Notes under the pieces: generated by a model
Told to the model about the DNA's origin: nothing
What the model saw: the letters and a program-made list of their open reading frames with translations, nothing else
The model's database searches: none
Assembly (NCBI RefSeq): GCF_003589595.1
Contig: NW_020653993.1
Coordinates: 5,487,004-5,551,003 of the forward strand
Direction of reading: 5' to 3'
DNA: 64,000 nucleotides
Origin: Hyposmocoma kahamanoa
Taxonomy: Eukaryota > Arthropoda > Insecta > Lepidoptera > Cosmopterigidae
Shown: positions 33,235 through 44,079 of the stretch, in pieces
Numbering within the stretch: the first letter of the stretch is position 1
Layout of the letters: each line of letters opens with the position of its first letter
Position numbers and translations under genes: made by a program

Positions 33235-33654
33235 ATAAGAGGGCAAATTCATTCCTTAGCTGTAAAGCCACCTAATGTGATTAGTACTTAACATGGTCAA
33301 TAGATGGTGGTTGATCATGCATAGCGTTTTGTTTCTGACAAAGATTCTATTAATAATTTAAAAAAAAAATCATTATATGAAAACTTAACTATATGCCTAC
33401 TATTTGTTAAACAAAATGACAAACATCTAGTACTACTCACTTATCCAGATTACAATAAGATTTTTCTCTGCATATTTTGGTTTTACTTTTTGAAATAAGA
33501 CTTAGGAAATCCAAAACGCTGTATACCAAGTATTGCCATACGAAAAAGCCTTTCAACAAGTCGGGAGATCTTTTTTGTTCTTTAAAAAAAATTTGACGGA
33601 TTCGGGTGTCGATTCAGAACCTCACGAATACTCATTTGTCAACCGGTTCGATTT

Positions 33655-34042
33655 TATACAATACAGTACAATACAATATACAATACAATAAGCTTTATTT
33701 CTCTCAATAAGGTTATAGTTACAGTATATGAATACATTAAAAATACAATTATTAGTTACAAATAAATAAAAATAACAAATATCAAGTGCTTTGGTGAGAG
33801 CTGGAGTCTGTACTAGGTTGGATACCTGTGTTACAGATCACCAGGCTCACTCCCTCTTAGTGTAACAAAACGTGACACAAACTTAATACAAAAATACAGA
33901 TAATTTACAAAATAAAGCATAGGCTATCTAGTGCAAAAATGTGTGTTCGTGCGTATGTGGGTGTGTGTGCGTATGTGGGTGTGTGTGTGTGTGCGGGTGT
34001 GTGCATGCGTGAGTGCGTGCGTACATGTGTGTGTGTGTGTGT

Positions 34043-34087
<45 letters not shown>

Positions 34088-34390
34088 TGAGTGTGAGTGC
34101 GTACGAGTGTGTGTGCGTGCGTGTGTGTGTGAATGCTACTTTGTTCAGTAAAGTACCTAAGTATGTTTTCAGTCGACTCGTAGTCGAGAGTGGACAGCCA
34201 ATAAGTAATAACTTTTTTACATTCCGCTCTGCACAATGGATGAATATTAAGGATTTTGTTTAATTTATTATAGACATATCCTCCTAGAAAATAAAAATGA
34301 CGTTGAGCTAAACTAGTGGAAACACTAACTGAGGGACAAACAATATGTTTACGACGTACGGAGTACAATTTATTTTTATCCGATTAAGTT
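33655..34390 (-). mobile_element. LINE 3' end containing a GT microsatellite
   Basis: The - strand reads [48 protein letters not shown] and [14 protein letters not shown], a conserved C-terminus of non-LTR retrotransposon ORF2 in insects. A long GT/CA tract and a 3' UTR follow, ending AATAAAGCTTATTGTATTG with repeated TATTG units. It is 5'-truncated and lies between the two host genes. The frame continues into the CA tract as a His-Thr repeat, which is not meaningful protein. Confidence 0.75.
33940..34132. repeat. (GT)n microsatellite
   Basis: About 190 bp of imperfect GT/GTGC units with a GA stretch at 34077-34093. Open frames on both strands across it are low-complexity artefacts. Confidence 0.95.
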
Positions 34391-35277
34391 TATCGATTCT
34401 TTAAAAAAGTGTTTTTGAGTGCCTTATCAATCAAACCGGTTATAAATTCTTGGATTCTATGAAATAATTTCTGCATTTGTGCACTCTTGCCTCTAAAATA
34501 CTAATAAACGATGTTACTATGTTTAGTACGCCATATAAATTAGATCCCTTTGCGGTTCCTAATTTGACTAATCTGAAAAAAAAACACACACAGTTCAGTT
34601 AATTAGAAGGATAGAAAACATGGGAAAAGAAAAAAGAAAGCGATTACGCATATGTATAAACGATTATGTTACTAAATTAAGCAAGCCCCAATGTTAGTCA
34701 GAGACTTTAAATGTCTTCGAATTGTTTTGCAAGCGTTCTCAAATTTGTAGGCTTAAAGTGACAATGACTCGAAGATATAGATGCGTACGTAGCCTAAATT
34801 ATGAAAATATTATTACATGACATTTCCAGCGCATTTCGTTTAAAGAATTGGTGTAGTAAAAGCTGTCATTTATTAAATTTGACATTCATAGAATCTGTTA
34901 TTTCGGCTGTCACTGTCAAAATTTGTCATTATTAATACACAGGTTATTATTATAAATCCGTTAAACTGAATAAACACAGCTTGTAGTCAATTCTTTGATA
35001 TCTATGTTGTCGGTTAAAAGGAATATAATTATTTCATTTATTAATATCAATAGAACTTAAACACTAATACCGTTATTCACAATTATTTCCAGAAATCACC
35101 CCTTTTTATGGCAACACCAAATTTCCAACCTCAAACTCCCTACTATTTGTCAAATTGGCAATTGTCATACGCGTCGGAGATGTGTCAATGAGCGATCGTT
35201 GTCGTCGAATTATATGTGTCGTATCAATTGTAGTGCGAATAAGCAATGATGAGAAAACATGCACTGGACTACCTAAA
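34391..35277. other. Upstream region of Cbl; nothing else recognised
   Basis: AT-rich until about 35085, then less so. No repeats or exons recognised. The last 200 bp contain GCGTCGGAGATG and GAGCGATCGTTGTCGTCG, a more CpG-rich stretch consistent with a promoter-proximal region. Confidence 0.4.
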
Positions 35278-35308
35278 TATAAAGTGATGTGTGTGTTTTA
35301 GGTTCAGT
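35278..35308 (+). promoter_or_regulatory. Predicted Cbl core promoter (TATA + TCAGT Inr)
   Basis: TATAAAG at 35278-35284 and TCAGT at 35304-35308, with 28 nt from the first T to the initiator A (35306). This would give a 53-nt 5' UTR before the ATG. Upstream untranslated exons cannot be excluded. Confidence 0.45.
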
Positions 35309-35358
35309 GTTTTTGTAAAAATTGTTGTTTTCGATTTGTATGTCACAGACTATTCAAC

Positions 35359-35900
35359 ATGGCGGCGGCCCGACATAAGTCACAACAGAAGAATATTTCT
35401 TCAATATTTTCGAAACTTCATGGTGCTTTTTCTGATGCCGTATGCACAAACAAACTCGCCACAGACAAACGGACCTTAGATAAGACTTGGAAACTAATGG
35501 ATAAAGTGGTCAAACTATGTCAACACCATAAAATGAACTTGAAAAATAGTCCACCGTTTATTCTAGATATTTTGCCTGATACATATCAGCGTTTGCGGAT
35601 TATTTACTCGAAGTATGAGGATAATATGCAGGCGTTGAATAATAATGAACATTTTAATATATTTATTAATAATTTAATAAGGAAATGTAAGCAAGCGATT
35701 AAGTTGTTTAAAGAGGGAAAAGAGAAAATGTTCGATGAGAATAGTCACTATAGAAGGAACCTAACGAAGCTGAGTCTGGTGTTTAGCCACATGCTGAGTG
35801 AGTTGAAGGCGATGTTTCCTAATGGGACCTTCGCTGGAGACCAATTTCGCATCACGAAGAGCGACGCGGCAGAGTTCTGGCGCAACAACTTTGGGAACAG
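35359..35900 (+). CDS. Cbl: E3 ubiquitin ligase Cbl, first coding exon
   Basis: Encodes the first 180 residues of Cbl plus two bases of a split codon. Cbl binds phosphotyrosine sites on activated receptor kinases such as EGFR and, through its RING, ubiquitinates them for down-regulation at the membrane and endosome. Visible family signatures are [14 protein letters not shown] (43-55), [20 protein letters not shown] (61-80), LFKEGKEKM (116-124), [19 protein letters not shown] (132-150) and [12 protein letters not shown] (163-174). These form the four-helix bundle of the tyrosine-kinase-binding domain and the start of its EF-hand. The N-terminal 35 residues are variable, as usual in this family. 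ATG has a good context (CAACATGG). The exon ends AACAG|GTATGT; the open frame continues 58 nt into the intron to a stop, but those residues do not look like Cbl. The rest of the EF-hand, the SH2-like part, RING and proline-rich tail must lie on later exons, not found here. Confidence 0.93.
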
Positions 35901-36956
35901 GTATGTAGGTGTTTACTTCTTTCATCGGCGGTTACCTTTGTACAATATTTCTTCATGAACATGTTTTCTAGCCGATTCCACTAGTGATTTATAGTTGATT
36001 CTATATTTCACTTATAGGTTATGTTATGCCTGAATAAAGCTATTCAAACTTGGATTATATCGTTCCTGAGTGCACATCTAACAGAAAAATCGCGTCGCCA
36101 ATGATCTGCGCATTTATGCATCCAAATTTCTTGGATTTACTTATTATTATTACATAGGCATTATTATGCTGCCAAATACAAAAAGTTCTTCACTCATAGC
36201 TATTTACAAATTCTGCTGCAGATTTTTCTATATTTCCCTAAAAGACCATATAATTTTCACATAACTACTCCATAGATAGGTACTTAAACAAAATAAAATT
36301 TGAAACTCAAAACAGTTTGTATTTTTATTTATTATGATGCCTTTATTTTGTGCAAAAGTAACCTGCATGTCAAAACAGTAAGGTGTGATATTATATTCAG
36401 GACATCCATATTTAAATTTAAATTGACTTGGTAATAATAATTTCGTTTACTAAAAACATGTGTGTAAACAGGTGTTTAAAAAGGGTAAAAGTACACTAAA
36501 CAACTATGTTTACACTCTGCATATTTCTAGTCATGGTGACGTACTGGTGTTGGAATAAGATATAAAAATTATGAATTTGGGTTCTAGCCGTACGTAGGAA
36601 TTACCTCCAAATGCTAGATAGGACCCTTAATATTAACAAGCACAATCCAGCCTTGAATCTATGTGAGAGCAATGACTTTGAATTCTGACCATGTTGTGAA
36701 AGACAGCGCTTTTGCTTTTCTTATGCCATTGCTGCCTCTGATGAGTTTAAGAAATTATTCTGCTATATACTGTATTCTAGTGCATTTATGGTGATCACTA
36801 GGGCTTGGATAAATGTGCAGTGTAAAGTACAACATATGTACTTATAATATGGGCAAAAAGTCTTGAAATATAGAGATAAAAAAAAACAACTATTTTCACA
36901 TGCACTACCCTTAATTTTATTCCACTTTTTTAATATATTTTTTAATAAATTTTTTT

Positions 36957-37193
36957 TTTGTTATTGTTACTACACACATTTACATGATTTTTAAAATTTT
37001 CTCAATTAAAATTCTGTTTGTTTGGTCGGAACAACGCTTTATGCTGGCTGAATGATCTTTCGACGTCACAGGATGTGACTGGAGCAAACTGAAATTTGCA
37101 CAAGTCTGCAAGTGTGTATACTGTAAATTTTTGTAGTATATTAAATACTTTATTTTTTTTCAAGTACATGCATATAATTAAATAAAATATCAC
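36957..37193 (-). pseudogene. hAT transposase C-terminal (dimerisation) fragment
   Basis: The - strand reads KFTVYTLADLCKFQFAPVT then SCDVERSFSQHKALFRPNKQ and NFN followed by TGA (37002-37004), after which the frame continues ENFKNHVNVCSN. The series P-V-[ST]-x-x-x-V-E-R-S-F-S followed by N-x-x-x-F-x-x-E-N-x is the signature of the hAT-family C-terminal dimerisation region. The rest of the transposase is absent; the assembly gap is only about 150 bp upstream of the fragment. A BED-type host gene of hAT origin is unlikely given the internal stop. Confidence 0.8.
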
Positions 37194-37340
37194 GTAATAT
37201 TGAGAATATGGATTATTGCAAGTTTCACATAGAAATATCGAAAATAAAAGTAACTTTTTTGATTCTAAATATCATTATTTTTGTAGAAAACAAATTAAAG
37301 AATGTCAATTATCAAAATAAAAGATATGTAATTACATATT

Positions 37341-37350
37341 NNNNNNNNNN
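37341..37350. other. Assembly gap (10 N)
   Basis: Ten N bases. True gap size is unknown. The sequence directly right of it reads SDGQAWNGISADRFLS, similar to the WN.LP..LFP region of LINE ORF2, so the gap lies between two repeat fragments. Confidence 0.95.
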
Positions 37351-37495
37351 CTCAGATGGACAGGCATGGAATGGTATATCTGCGGACAGGTTCCTTTCGT
37401 GCACCCCACTGTATCCAAACTAGGAAGCTGCAGACTTATAGGAGTGTAAGAGTATATTTGGAGTATCAGTTGTACAAAAATAAACTGATTACATT

Positions 37496-37825
37496 TTTAA
37501 ATTTTTATTGAATTGATATTCAATTATTTTTATGTGAAATTACTCCCCTAGTTTCTTATAATTATTAATACAAAGATGAAACACTCAGAAAAATTTTTTT
37601 CGATCTGACCAAATTAGAACCGACGTCTTCTAGCATACCGTGTCAGACGCTATACCAACTAAGCCACGGAACAAACCAGCAAACCTCACGAATTTTTCTA
37701 TGTGCTTGCGTCGTATCTTTGAATTTGGTTTTTTATCGACTTTTTAGCCGAAGCGCCATCTACGAGAAACCTATGATATTTCGTCACCCAGTTAGATACC
37801 TTTACAGCTTTACCAGCCCCGGCTA
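37496..37825 (-). repeat. SINE-B copy
   Basis: Near full length: AAATTTTTATTGAATTGATA, the tRNA-like block (CATACCGTGTCAGACGCTAT on the + strand, TAAGCCACGGAAC) and the flank ending TACCAGCCCCGGC. Confidence 0.8.
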
Positions 37826-37859
37826 ACTAAAATTATTTTTATATAAAATATAAGTGCGC

Positions 37860-38222
37860 ATTTGACCTGGAGGTCATATGTAATTCCATTAGGTTAGATG
37901 GATCTCATCTGATAGAAAGTGACGATGAGGTCGACGATGGAGCATTCACACCTAAATAATGCCTATTCACTCTCGCCTTGAAACTCAAGTTATAAAGTCA
38001 GGGAACAAGCTGCAGGCAGGGAATTCCACTCCATAGCCGTTCGCCATAATTATAAATGTGGAAGTGTAACGCTTCGTGCGAATATTTGGAATATCCACAA
38101 CATAGGGGTGGAACCCAAGCCTACGCCTAGTCCCCAGGTGATGGAAAGGGGAAGGCGGAATTAAATCGTGTAATTCCATCGCACACTATCCGTGATATAT
38201 CCTGTAAAATACCGATAAGCAT
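37860..38222 (-). pseudogene. LINE ORF2 C-terminal fragment
   Basis: The - strand carries LSVFYRIYHG-like, ELHDLIPPSPFHHLGTRRRL, GFHPYVVDIPNIRTKRYTST and, after a frameshift, EFPACSLFPDFIT. Same family as 24290-25300, truncated upstream near 38222. A copy of that element's 3' UTR with poly(A) is not preserved. Confidence 0.75.
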
Positions 38223-39251
38223 TTACAATTACGTTTAATATTAAGGTGTTCATGATATTTCTTTTGATGTCCTTGGGGTCTTAAGGTGAAGAAGGTCAGG
38301 TTCTCTGTTGTTGTGTGTTCTCTGAGTCATAGTTCACCTCAAAGGCCCGATGCAGGTTACGTGCTGGTCTTCAATGAGTTCTGTAAACATGTAGATTATA
38401 TCACAGTTTTCCATTGCAAAAGCATTGCAAAGTACATGGAAGTAATAATAAAACATGTTATTGTACTATCAAGTAAGTACTCTTCATGAGGATGTGACAT
38501 AATTGTGCTGTAATTGTTCTACTGTTGAATGTATTCATAATTATAAATAACACAACTTTTATCTACTTCCGGAACTTTTATATTATACTGTATATTTTTA
38601 TATTTCAGCTTCAAAGAAAGACATTTTCGATTCACACTAATCAAGAAGAAAAAATAAAATTATCTTAATAAATTAATTTATTACAACACATTATAAAATA
38701 CATCATAAAATAGATATGTAATAAGAAATAATCTATTATACTATGAAGTCTGTCAAATTTATAACGGATACATTTTTATTACGTAAATCCATTGTTCATA
38801 GAAGTAACATAAACACATTATTATCACATAAATTGTCCCATACTCAGCACGTTTTTCTCAAGTTTCAATATACAATTTTTACAAACAATGTTACTTCCCA
38901 ACCATTGTCTAACTTCCTTATTTCTCATAGACATTTCTAGGAAATTATTGTTTTACCTATATTTTTTATATTAATTATTACCATACACCGTACATAATAG
39001 GCCACTTGCTTTACTCATCAAAGATGAGTTCCTTGGTTATAACCAACCTAAACAGTTTCAAGGGTTTCTCAATTTAAAGGCCCATATGGATATGGGCGGT
39101 CAAGCAAGCCTGGGCAAGCTAGTTTGCGCACAAATAGATGTACCAAGTTAATTATTCGTACAACCAGTTGTTACATCAAATCGTTTAGAACCTGCCGATG
39201 AAGATTTTTTTAAATGGTTTTTATAAGAAATGAAGCTATATATGTATATTA

Positions 39252-39410
39252 TATTAAATCTAAATAGCGTATTTTGTTTTTTTTTCAATCAAACTTACGT
39301 TTCGGGTCGTTTACAGGTCCAGTGGTCATGGCCGGCTGTAGGAATGGGACCTGTAAAAGGCCAAAAACATGTACGCGATTCACATCCGAAAAAGTTTCAT
39401 TTCATGTGTT
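39252..39410. mobile_element. Pal1 foldback element
   Basis: Palindromic: left arm ACTTACGTTTCGGGTCGTTT then ACAGGTCCAGTGGTCATGG, right arm AATGGGACCTGTAAAAGGCC, ATGTACGCGATTCACATCCG and AAAAAGTTTCATTTC. It is followed within a few bases by a Rep1 copy. Confidence 0.65.
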
Positions 39411-39412
39411 TT

Positions 39413-39645
39413 TTTATGATACCAAGTTTTATGATAACAGTGCCAGTGCTACTCAGAGCTTTGAATCACAAAGATCTGAGCGGCACCCTGAGATATAATA
39501 TGTTGACAAGTCCCATTTGCCTGTAAGTTTACCAACGCCCTTACCATTCAAAACCGGGAAGCAGTAATGATCACATTACTGCGTGGCGGCAGAAATAGGT
39601 AAGGTGGCAGTACTTCTCCTTCACGAGGAGCTCTACTGCTACTAA
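39413..39645 (+). repeat. Rep1 interspersed repeat
   Basis: TTATGATACCAAGT, an internal deletion of the CGACACGCCTGTCC part, then GTGCCAGTGCTACTCAGAGC, TTTGAATCACAAAGATCTGA, CATTACTGCGTGGCGGCAG and GAGGAGCTCTACTGCTACT. Confidence 0.75.
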
Positions 39646-40484
39646 AGTATTATAATGGGGAAAACCTGAGAACTCAATATGTTTTATATAAATTAATTTT
39701 AGTGGTATATACCTATTTAAGTGACTGTGAACATTTGGTATGGAACAGATTTTTTTTGCGATTTCAAGAGTCTCAAAGAGCGTTGTTTGTAGTAAAAGTG
39801 GAATTGAATTATTCGAATGTGACCCGATTAACACCTTGTAAAGTCGGACCCCTGGTCTTCTCTATACATATGTATAAAATGAATTAATGAAATATCATAG
39901 CACATTAAAATTACAACGACAACATAGAACAGTAATGTAAGCTTTACAGAGTAAGCCAATGTACAACAGGCGGCCTTATTGCTAAGTAGCAATTTCTTCC
40001 AGGCAACCTTAAGACATCTCGTTGAGAAGACGGCTTTCTTTAAAGTAGAATTGCGCCATCGTCCTCCACACTGGTCTAATGCGGATTGGAGACCTCGCTC
40101 GTCTCGTCTTCAGTCGACACAACAGATTTTTAGTTAAATATTTTATTTATTTTTATTGTAATGGTACAGATTACTTACAGAAAACAGTATTTAAATACTA
40201 TTGTTTTACAATACAAAAAAAAAACATCAGTAAATCTACATTTCAATGACAAAATGTACAAAGCTTTCAAAAACAAGATTATAAATTGCGTGATTTTGTA
40301 AATAAAAAAAAAGAGGAAAACATTATTTTAAATGTAGGGTTGAATGTAGGAAGTATACACGACTTAATGCTATCAAGGAATATGTCATGGTCCACACATT
40401 GAGTAGTATATTACTAATTATAATTCGATAGTTGTAAGTTAATCTTCACAGTGCAGCCTTATACTGGCACACATATCACATTTG

Positions 40485-40650
40485 CCCCCGTACCATGGCT
40501 ACGCATTATAGTCGCGACTCGCGCGATAAAATTGAAATAAGCGCGCTATTCGCTATCTAAATTAGGTCTGATTGTGACAGCCAATAGCGCGCGCTTATTC
40601 CAATTTTATCGCGCGCGTCGCGACTATCCTGCGTAGCCATGCTACGGGGG
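40485..40650. mobile_element. MITE-3 foldback element
   Basis: 166 bp, almost fully palindromic. Both ends start CCCCCGTA, then ATGGCTACGCA, ATAGTCGCGAC, GCGCGATAAAATTG and AATAAGCGCGC. The arms are about 60 bp with a handful of mismatches around a short spacer. It is more CpG-rich than its surroundings. No convincing target duplication. Confidence 0.8.
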
Positions 40651-41129
40651 TATGTATTTAAAATAATTTGTCTACCAATTGTAGTATCCGAAAATGTTTA
40701 CATCCTGCTATTGAAGTCAATGAGACTATAGTTTTAATTTAGAAACAATGTGTCTTCATATTTGAGCAACAAAAGCTGATATTGTTATGTCTTTTAAGGT
40801 TGGTTACCGTCTAAGGCCGAGATTTATGCAACGAATTCAGAGTTTCATGGACAGTCCTTAATACACACAAAAATGTCAGTATTTTTCCTGCAGTAGTGCT
40901 TATATTGATTCAATATAAAATATTCAATGTATGGGAATCATTGAATTTTGTCAGTACGTTGTTGATACTTCTCTATGGAAAAGAATTAGGCGGCAATTAC
41001 ACAAAGCACTTGGTAATCGTACTATAATGCTAGTGGTTGGTTTTTTGAGATCCGTATAGTGAAACGGGGTACCTCGTACAAGGTGGTGGTGCCATTGACC
41101 GACAAGCACTTAATGTTCGACATCTTTTT

Positions 41130-41315
41130 AACCGACTGCGAAAAAAGGAGGAGGTTCTCGTGTTTTTTGTAAATTTGAAGAAAATATTACACTTCAATGG
41201 GTGGCATACTAGGAGATGAATCCGCTATCGCGCACTTTCCGGTATCCGATTTTAATAAAACTTGGCAAATAAATGTAATTCCACTTTTGAGGTCAGTTTT
41301 TTAGTACTCTGTTCT
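41130..41315 (+). repeat. Rep2 interspersed repeat, internally deleted
   Basis: TTTTTAACCGACTGCGAAAA and AAAGGAGGAGGTTCTCGT, then GCGCACTTTCCGGTATCCGA and TTTTGAGGTCAGTTTTTTAG. The middle block is missing. Confidence 0.7.
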
Positions 41316-42077
41316 GAGATTATTTTGAATATTCATTTGTTATTATATTTATATCAAAGATTTAGGACAAAATTTTCTGTCGTAGTAACACCTTTCTTAT
41401 TGGTAATTGTCTATTACTGGTTAATTAGTGGATTTTTGCTGTTCATTATTGGAAATTTAGAGACTTTCTTGTTCAGGTTTTTTTTAATAATTATTATAAT
41501 AGCTTTTTTTATGAAACATACTACAGCATAATCTGTCTGGAGAACTATATCTGTCTAATAAAATAATCACTATTGGTATATTATGTTTATAAACAAAAAA
41601 GCTATTTCAAATTTAGAGACACACTTGCAGCGTTTGCGCACTTCGTCCGACTCGCATCAGTTCCGAATTCGAGAAATGACGGTCCGGAATGTCACAGGGA
41701 TAATTTTATCTTTAGATGTGCAGGCGATACTCGTATTTTCTCGGCTTCGACTTCGGACTTAGTGCACAAACGACATTAGAAGTGGGTCCGAGTTTTCTAG
41801 ATTTGTATAGTTTCGAATTTGGAACGAATACGCGCTTAAAATGTCGATTATTGGTACCATCACCCAATTCTAATATTTCATTTTACTGTAAATGCCGCTA
41901 CTGTTCATGAAAGGGGCAATAATGGCGAGCTAAGCAAGTTTTTCGTATTTAGAAAACGAACTTGGCCTATGTAAGCAAGAAATTACACAGTAAACTCAAA
42001 GTTGTAACTTAATTTCTTAATTAATTAGGTAATGTTCCTTATTGTAAGTACGAAAAACTTGCTCAGCTCGCCATTTT

Positions 42078-42348
42078 TTAACCGACTCCAAAAAAGGTGG
42101 AGGTTCTAATTCAACTGTATTTTTTTGTGTGTACTGTTACACGAATTACTCATTTGTGACCCGATTTTGGTTGATTCTTTTTTTTGTTGGAAAGAGGGTA
42201 CCAATATTGGTCCCATTTCAATTTGAAGAAAATATTTCAGTGGCAAAGTTGGGGATGAATTTAACGCACTTTCCGGTAACCGATTCCAATAAAACTTGGC
42301 AAATAGATGTAATTTCACGAACTTTTGCGGTCGATATTTTTAAATAAA
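42078..42348 (+). repeat. Rep2 interspersed repeat
   Basis: TTTTTTAACCGACTCCAAAA, AAAGGTGGAGGTTC, TGATTCTTTTTTTTGTTGG, GTCCCATTTCAATTTGAAGA and ACGCACTTTCCGGTAACCGA, closing near TTTTGCGGTCGATATTTTTA. Confidence 0.75.
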
Positions 42349-42824
42349 AAAGTTATAATTTATTTAAACTTAATTGCACACGAAACAGTACAAATTGCGG
42401 ACTTAATGTCATTAGGCATTCTCTACCAGTCAACCGGAGAGCTGGGTTCAAAATAATTTACAGGGGTATAACATGATAATTAAAACAAATAGGAAAAGTT
42501 TATAAGTAATTATAATATATAGTTTAAACACAATGTAATTATAACACATGACTAACTAACTATATACTTATATAAGCAACCTATATACCTACACATAAAT
42601 ACATAACAATATAATGCATGCACATAATATTTAATATACATATTAATTATGCTTATTCCAAGTCAAAATATGTTTTATAAATCTCAGCTTAATTGTAGTT
42701 GCTTCCAATGTAGGACGTACCTACTACTCGTAGTATCGCCATGTGTCTTCTAATCATGCATGAGTTTAGTTCACTATTAATGACTTGTTTTATCGGTGAA
42801 GGAAAACATCATAGAGTAACCTTT

Positions 42825-43248
42825 TTTTGTGATACCAAGGATGGAACGAATAAATCCTGCGCCTGGTGGCAACCGACAGGCCTGTTGTCCACAACAGTTA
42901 CTGTGCCGCTCTGACCTTTAAATCGCAAAGATCTGAGGCGCACTGTCACTACGTCCGTCATGAGAGACATGAGTTGAAAAGTCCCATTTCTTTCATTCAT
43001 CAGCACCTTATCCTTCAGAACCGAAATGTAGCGACGTTCACACTACTGCTTGGCGGACCTTCCTGGACGGACTCTTTTACAAAGGGGCTCTACTGTTACT
43101 ACGAAACAAAACCCAATAAGTGTGTAAATTTTCGTAAAATAAACTATGTGCCTCACTATAGTGCACTTTTCTGCACTGCAGAAATAGGTATAGTGGGAGT
43201 AGTTCCCTGGTCGTACTCTTCACAAGGAACTCTACTGCTACTAAAACT
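42825..43248 (+). repeat. Rep1, long copy with duplicated right end
   Basis: Starts GTGATACCAAGGATGGAACG, contains GCCGCTCTGACC, TTTAAATCGCAAAGATCTGA and CTACTGCTTGGCGG. The right-end block (CTCTTTTACAAAGGGGCTCT, ACTGTTACTAC) occurs at about 43068-43102 and again in related form at 43190-43245. Confidence 0.75.
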
Positions 43249-44079
43249 ACAAATTATTTTGTTTCCTTTCTTGTCACTATTTTCAAATTTACTTCGTTAG
43301 GAATTGGGTGTCACAGGCGACTTCGGTGCAGCGTAACAAATCCTTAGTGTAGGCTTTCTGGTGCCTAAGAAATTGCAATACTCGGCAAAGCACATCTTCG
43401 AAATTACCATTGGACCATTGGTTCAGCGCAGTGAACCATGGTTATGCCTGTATATGGGCTGATAATGATTATATTATTACACGTTTCGCATTATTTTGAA
43501 AAATCTTTAATAAGCATTTGACGTCATTGTCATGTTTCACCTCCCGTATCGGAAATGCACCCGGCCCGGTCGGATGAGTCCAATGACAATGATACTGCTC
43601 CAACCCATTTCCGCTCCCGATGTTTGTACTGGGTCATATTATATGATTTATATGAGTTAACAACTATGAATAGCTTGTTTCGTACATGATAAGAATGTAT
43701 GACGTGACATGAATGAACCGCTTACATCGCTAAAGCTGTGAAACTTGGTTTGTAGTTGCTTTTATGTCTTGGGCATCCATTTACGGTGCAGTGTTGCACA
43801 TAAAATTTGCAAGCTTGTAATAATTTGTGTTGCGCCATATGGACGTGTCGTAGAAGGTGACTAAGAGATCAAAAATATGCTGACAGCATTATTTTAAAAC
43901 TAATTTTAATCTTATACAGAATGTAAAGCGCCAATTTTTGATTTTTTTGAATTGATTTTCGACTTGTTGTAGTCAGCAAGGACCGTACACTATGTCTACA
44001 TAATAACGCTGAGAGAAGATCCACCAATCGTTGCTTTACGTCTATAGTCAGAAAAAGCAATTGTAGATTATTATGATTT

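Noticed and set aside
33928..34368. Open frames rich in His-Thr or Val-Cys
   Set aside because: The repetitive part is a translated GT/CA microsatellite; the only meaningful protein signal is the LINE C-terminus before it.
38610..38660. Possible terminal exon after TTATATTTCAG encoding a short Lys-rich end
   Set aside because: The phase would fit Cbl exon 1, but the 16 residues resemble nothing in Cbl and would skip all essential domains; a chance acceptor is more likely.
41262..41531. Hydrophobic 89-codon frame resembling a membrane protein
   Set aside because: Begins inside a Rep2 copy and is a T-rich low-complexity translation; no family signature.
43515..43620. Inverted repeat TCATTGTCAT ... 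ATGACAATGA in a GC-richer patch
   Set aside because: Arms of only about 10-12 bp, single occurrence, no TSD; not enough to call an element or RNA gene.
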